Shown: piece by piece, positions 61,787 through 64,000 of the stretch
Position numbering within the stretch: position 1 is the stretch's first letter
How the letters are laid out: the number at the start of each line of letters is the position of its first letter
Program-made: the position numbers and the translations under genes
Notes under the pieces: model-generated
The model's database searches: none
Told to the model about the DNA's origin: nothing
What the model saw: the letters and a program-made list of their open reading frames with translations, nothing else
From: Rhizobium skierniewicense
GTDB lineage: Bacteria; Pseudomonadota; Alphaproteobacteria; Rhizobiales; Rhizobiaceae
DNA length: 64,000 bases
Direction: 5' to 3'
Assembly: GCF_014196515.1 (NCBI RefSeq)
Contig: NZ_JACIDV010000003.1
Span: 395,273 to 459,272, forward strand

Positions 61787-63226
61787 ATGACGTCTGTACT
61801 TGTCGAAGGCGAAACGTGCTGGAAGATAGCCGGTGCTGATCGCGTGAGTGTCATCGTTGATGCAGCCGCGTTTTTCCAGCATGCCCGTAGTGCCATGCTG
61901 AAAGCGGAGCGCTCGATTTTCATGGTCGGCTGGGATTTCGACACCCGCATCGACCTTGTGCCCGGCAAGGCCGAGGATGAGGCACCGGAAAAACTTGGCA
62001 GCTTTCTGAACTGGCTTGCGAGACGGCGCGACGACCTCGACGTGCGCATTCTGAAATGGGATATCGGCCTCATCAACTCCATCACCAGAGGTGAAACGCC
62101 GTTTTACATTCTGCGCTGGCTGTTTTCCAAAAGGGTGCAGTTGAAACTTGATAGCGCACATCCGCCCTTGTCGGCCCACCACATGAAACTGCTCGTGATC
62201 GATGATCGCGTGGCGTTCTGCGGCGGCATCGATATGACGGTTGGGCGTTGGGATACGCGCGAGCATTTGGAAAACGACCAACGTCGCCGGTCCCCGCTGG
62301 GTTTTTCCCAAGGGCCCTGGCACGACGTAACGAGCTGCATCTCCGGCGACGCCGCTGCCGAGTTGGGACAACTGGCAAGAACGCGCTGGGAGCTTGCAAC
62401 AACCGAGACACTGGAGCCTGTCGTCGTATCGTCCGACCCCTGGCCCGATGCCCTCAATGTCGATTTTCGCGACATTTCGGTTGCTATTGCGCGCACGCTG
62501 CCGCAGTTCGACAAGCAGTCGCAGGTCAGCGAGATCGAGGCCGCCAAACTCGCCATCATCGCCTCCACGAAAACATGCCTCTACATCGAAAGTCAGTATT
62601 TCGCCTCACGCAAGGTTGCGGAAGCCATTGCCGTCAGGTTGCAGGAGGCCGACGGCCCCGAAATCATCCTCATCAACCCCGACGGTGCGGAGGGCTGGCT
62701 GGAAGCAAAAGCGATGGATTCGGCGCGGATTCGCCTGATGAAACTGGTGCGCGACGCGGACGCCTATGGCCGTTTCAGGCTGATGTATCCCGTCAACGAC
62801 GAGAGGACGCCAATTTATGTCCACGCCAAGGTCATGATCGCAGATGACAGGCTGATCAAGATTGGCTCTGCTAATCTCAACAACCGCTCCATGGGATATG
62901 ATTCCGAATGCGACGTGGTCATCGAAGCCCGCCCTGATCAGGACATTCTATCCGCCAAGATTATCGAGCACCGCAACGGCCTGATCTCGGAGCATCTGGG
63001 CTGCGACCCGCGGGAGCTGCAGGGTCAGATCGAAACAAGCGGTTCGGTCATAGGCGCGATCGACGCTCTTAACCGTGCAAGCGGTCGCGGACTGGTGGAC
63101 GTTCCGATGCGGGATTTGACGGCTGACGAAGAACTCTTTGCAGAATCGGATCTCGCTGATCCTGAACGGCCAAGTGGCGTGAAGGAGCGCGTGACGCGAC
63201 GCTTCAAGCGCCGCCGCGCCGGATGA
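61787..63226 (+). CDS. Phospholipase D family protein (two HKD motifs)
   Basis: A 479-residue PLD-superfamily protein with two HxKxxxxD motifs: HHMKLLVIDDRVAFCGGID (about residues 127-145) and VHAKVMIADDRLIKIGSANLNNRS (about 344-367). Both are complete, so a catalytic dimer of lobes is expected: phosphodiester cleavage or transphosphatidylation. No signal peptide is apparent; MVGWDFDTRIDLVPG precedes the first motif. The frame is open from 61592, but ATG at 61787 (MTSVLVEGETCWK) fits. Proteins of this kind include cardiolipin-synthase-like and nuclease-like enzymes. It lies 700 nt from the vgrG start; a secreted effector role is possible but unproven. Confidence 0.85.
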   Translation: MTSVLVEGETCWKIAGADRVSVIVDAAAFFQHARSAMLKAERSIFMVGWDFDTRIDLVPGKAEDEAPEKLGSFLNWLARRRDDLDVRILKWDIGLINSITRGETPFYILRWLFSKRVQLKLDSAHPPLSAHHMKLLVIDDRVAFCGGIDMTVGRWDTREHLENDQRRRSPLGFSQGPWHDVTSCISGDAAAELGQLARTRWELATTETLEPVVVSSDPWPDALNVDFRDISVAIARTLPQFDKQSQVSEIEAAKLAIIASTKTCLYIESQYFASRKVAEAIAVRLQEADGPEIILINPDGAEGWLEAKAMDSARIRLMKLVRDADAYGRFRLMYPVNDERTPIYVHAKVMIADDRLIKIGSANLNNRSMGYDSECDVVIEARPDQDILSAKIIEHRNGLISEHLGCDPRELQGQIETSGSVIGAIDALNRASGRGLVDVPMRDLTADEELFAESDLADPERPSGVKERVTRRFKRRRAG

Positions 63227-63251
63227 ATGGAGCGGCCGTAGCCGTCCATTC
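63225..63251. terminator. Hairpin between the PLD-family and host-attachment genes
   Basis: GAATGGA (63225-63231) pairs with TCCATTC (63245-63251), with CGGC/GCCG continuing the stem on a CGTA loop. The PLD stop overlaps its left arm. No U-tract is obvious, so termination is likely but weakly supported. Confidence 0.5.
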
Positions 63252-63265
63252 CCGCCAGGCGAAGG

Positions 63266-63670
63266 TCAAGCCGCAGCCAGCACCTTTTCGATGTCCGCTA
63301 TCGAATGTCCCGTCAGATCCTTGTCGAGCTCGCCCAGCAACACGTCAGACAGAGACTTGTGATACGCCTTGCGCATCTCGCCCAGCGTGCGCGGCGCGGC
63401 AATGATCACGAGCCTCTTGATCTTGCCATCCAGAACCTGCTTGTTCAGCATCTGAGCAACGCCCGCACTAAAGCCGTCCTCGTCCTGCTGGCTGTCATCG
63501 GGATTTGCAGAGCTGCTGGAGTGGCGCGCTCCAGACGATATCTTGGTGTCATCGACATCCGCATTCTGCATCGCCGTCAGCTTTACATTCTGCGCGTCGC
63601 CATCATTTTTGAAAAGGCTCAGCTTCTCACCATCCGCAACGGCAACGACCGTGTTTTGTGGAATATCCAT
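63266..63670 (-). CDS. Host attachment family protein (AtsE/BaeRF type)
   Basis: A 134-residue protein matching the family known as proteins required for attachment to host cells. Features: an N-terminal beta-strand VVAVADGEKLSLFKNDG, then a polar Ser/Asp-rich linker (about 45-65), and a C-terminal LVIIAAPRTLGEMRKAYHKSLSDVLLGELDKDLTGHS. The last part resembles archaeal release-factor-1 (eRF1)-like folds. Named for an Agrobacterium attachment phenotype, its biochemistry is unclear. GGGAGAAGACG precedes the ATG. Confidence 0.82.
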   Translation of the reverse strand: MDIPQNTVVAVADGEKLSLFKNDGDAQNVKLTAMQNADVDDTKISSGARHSSSSANPDDSQQDEDGFSAGVAQMLNKQVLDGKIKRLVIIAAPRTLGEMRKAYHKSLSDVLLGELDKDLTGHSIADIEKVLAAA

Positions 63671-63843
63671 CGTCTTCTCCCATGTTTCCTATCGGGCGTT
63701 ACGCCCTGCAGAGAAGAACCGATCGAACGGCGATCTGTTCCCTGACTTGGTCGAGCTTGACGGGATATGGAAACGATGACCCGTGATCGCCTCACAGGGC
63801 AACGCAACAAACGCGAACAATGAGGGTATTTTCTCGAAATTTA

Positions 63844-63876
63844 CATTGTTGACACAATGAATGATTGCATTATGTT
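63844..63876 (+). promoter_or_regulatory. Candidate sigma-70 promoter with overlapping palindrome, upstream of vgrG
   Basis: TTGACA (63849-63854) and TATGTT (63871-63876) are 16 nt apart in an AT-rich stretch. The -35 region is overlapped by CATTGT-TGAC-ACAATG (63844-63859), a perfect inverted repeat that may be an operator. The remainder of the 252-nt gap (63671-63922) shows only a small GGGCG/CGCCC hairpin near 63693. Confidence 0.5.
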
Positions 63877-63922
63877 CCGGTTTTGAGACTTGATTGATAT
63901 TTCCGATCACCCGGGTTCCCCT

Positions 63923-64000
63923 ATGACCGACCAGCCTTCGTCGTCCGATTTCATCCAGGCCAGCCGTGTTTTGAAGGTCAAGTCGCCGCTGGGCGAAGAC
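63923..64000 (+). CDS. vgrG: Type VI secretion tip protein VgrG (partial, N-terminus only)
   Basis: Only 26 codons are seen before the window ends. The residues SDFIQASRVLKVKSPLGED match the conserved VgrG/TssI N-terminus, where the gp27-like hub begins (RxLKVKSPLGED). VgrG trimers cap the type VI secretion tube and carry effectors. Effector genes normally lie downstream, outside this window. The family call rests on a short but distinctive stretch; the strong upstream promoter supports a real start. Confidence 0.75.
   Translation, partial: MTDQPSSSDFIQASRVLKVKSPLGED

Noticed and set aside
1..64000. tRNA, rRNA, CRISPR arrays, insertion sequences, integrases
   Set aside because: I looked for cloverleaf genes, spaced direct repeats, transposase motifs and flanking duplications and found none I could support.

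Overview
The window looks like part of a replicon (chromosome or chromid) of an Agrobacterium/Rhizobium-group alphaproteobacterium. This rests on moderately high GC, dense mostly co-oriented operons with ATGA/TGATG overlaps, an abundance of ABC uptake systems, a TPP-riboswitch thiMED operon, divergent treY/treZ, a CUT1 galactoside operon resembling the Agrobacterium lac operon, a host-attachment protein and the start of a type VI vgrG. No rRNA, tRNA, CRISPR array, insertion sequence or phage gene was seen. The replicon type cannot be decided from the window.

Layout. (1) 1-1920: D-/L-alanine catabolism: dadA (cut by the left edge), alr/dadX and a divergent Lrp-type regulator. (2) 1924-4305: thiamine salvage operon thiM-thiE-thiD behind a TPP riboswitch and a good sigma-70 promoter. 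(3) 4413-6715: Zn/Cd/Pb-type P1B ATPase behind a MerR-type promoter with a 19-bp spacer. (4) 6712-27170: a large amine/amino-acid catabolic region: two DAO-type FAD oxidoreductases, an Lrp-type regulator, a peptide-type ABC importer with a fused double ATPase, a class III aminotransferase, two HAD proteins, two paralogous GNAT proteins, two aldehyde dehydrogenases, a tartrate/isopropylmalate-type dehydrogenase, a cupin, a 2-hydroxyacid dehydrogenase and an ArgE-type deacylase. Lrp-like 15-mers recur in three of its promoter regions. (5) 27225-36494: alpha/beta-galactoside uptake and hydrolysis (SBP, two permeases, GH36, ATPase, GH42) with a divergent AraC regulator. (6) 36503-40982: treY and treZ, making trehalose from glucans. 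(7) 40987-48887: an MFS transporter, then a MexEF-like RND pump next to an alpha/beta-hydrolase homologue that lacks the catalytic serine, under a divergent LysR regulator. (8) 48942-58248: a small secreted protein, then a SorC regulator with a 2H phosphoesterase, divergent from an operon with a peptide-type ABC importer, a glycerophosphodiester phosphodiesterase and a xylose-isomerase-like TIM barrel. (9) 58312-64000: GGDEF protein, RNase HI, 2-hydroxyacid dehydrogenase, DedA, a PLD-family protein, a host-attachment protein and the first codons of vgrG.

The least explained parts are the SorC/GDPD/isomerase operon, whose layout recalls the Ti-plasmid agrocinopine (acc) operon; the amine cluster with its predicted Lrp regulon; and the serine-less hydrolase tied to an efflux pump. 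All functions are read from sequence motifs and gene context; no database search was run. Start codons were chosen by ribosome binding site, overlap with neighbours and family N-termini.
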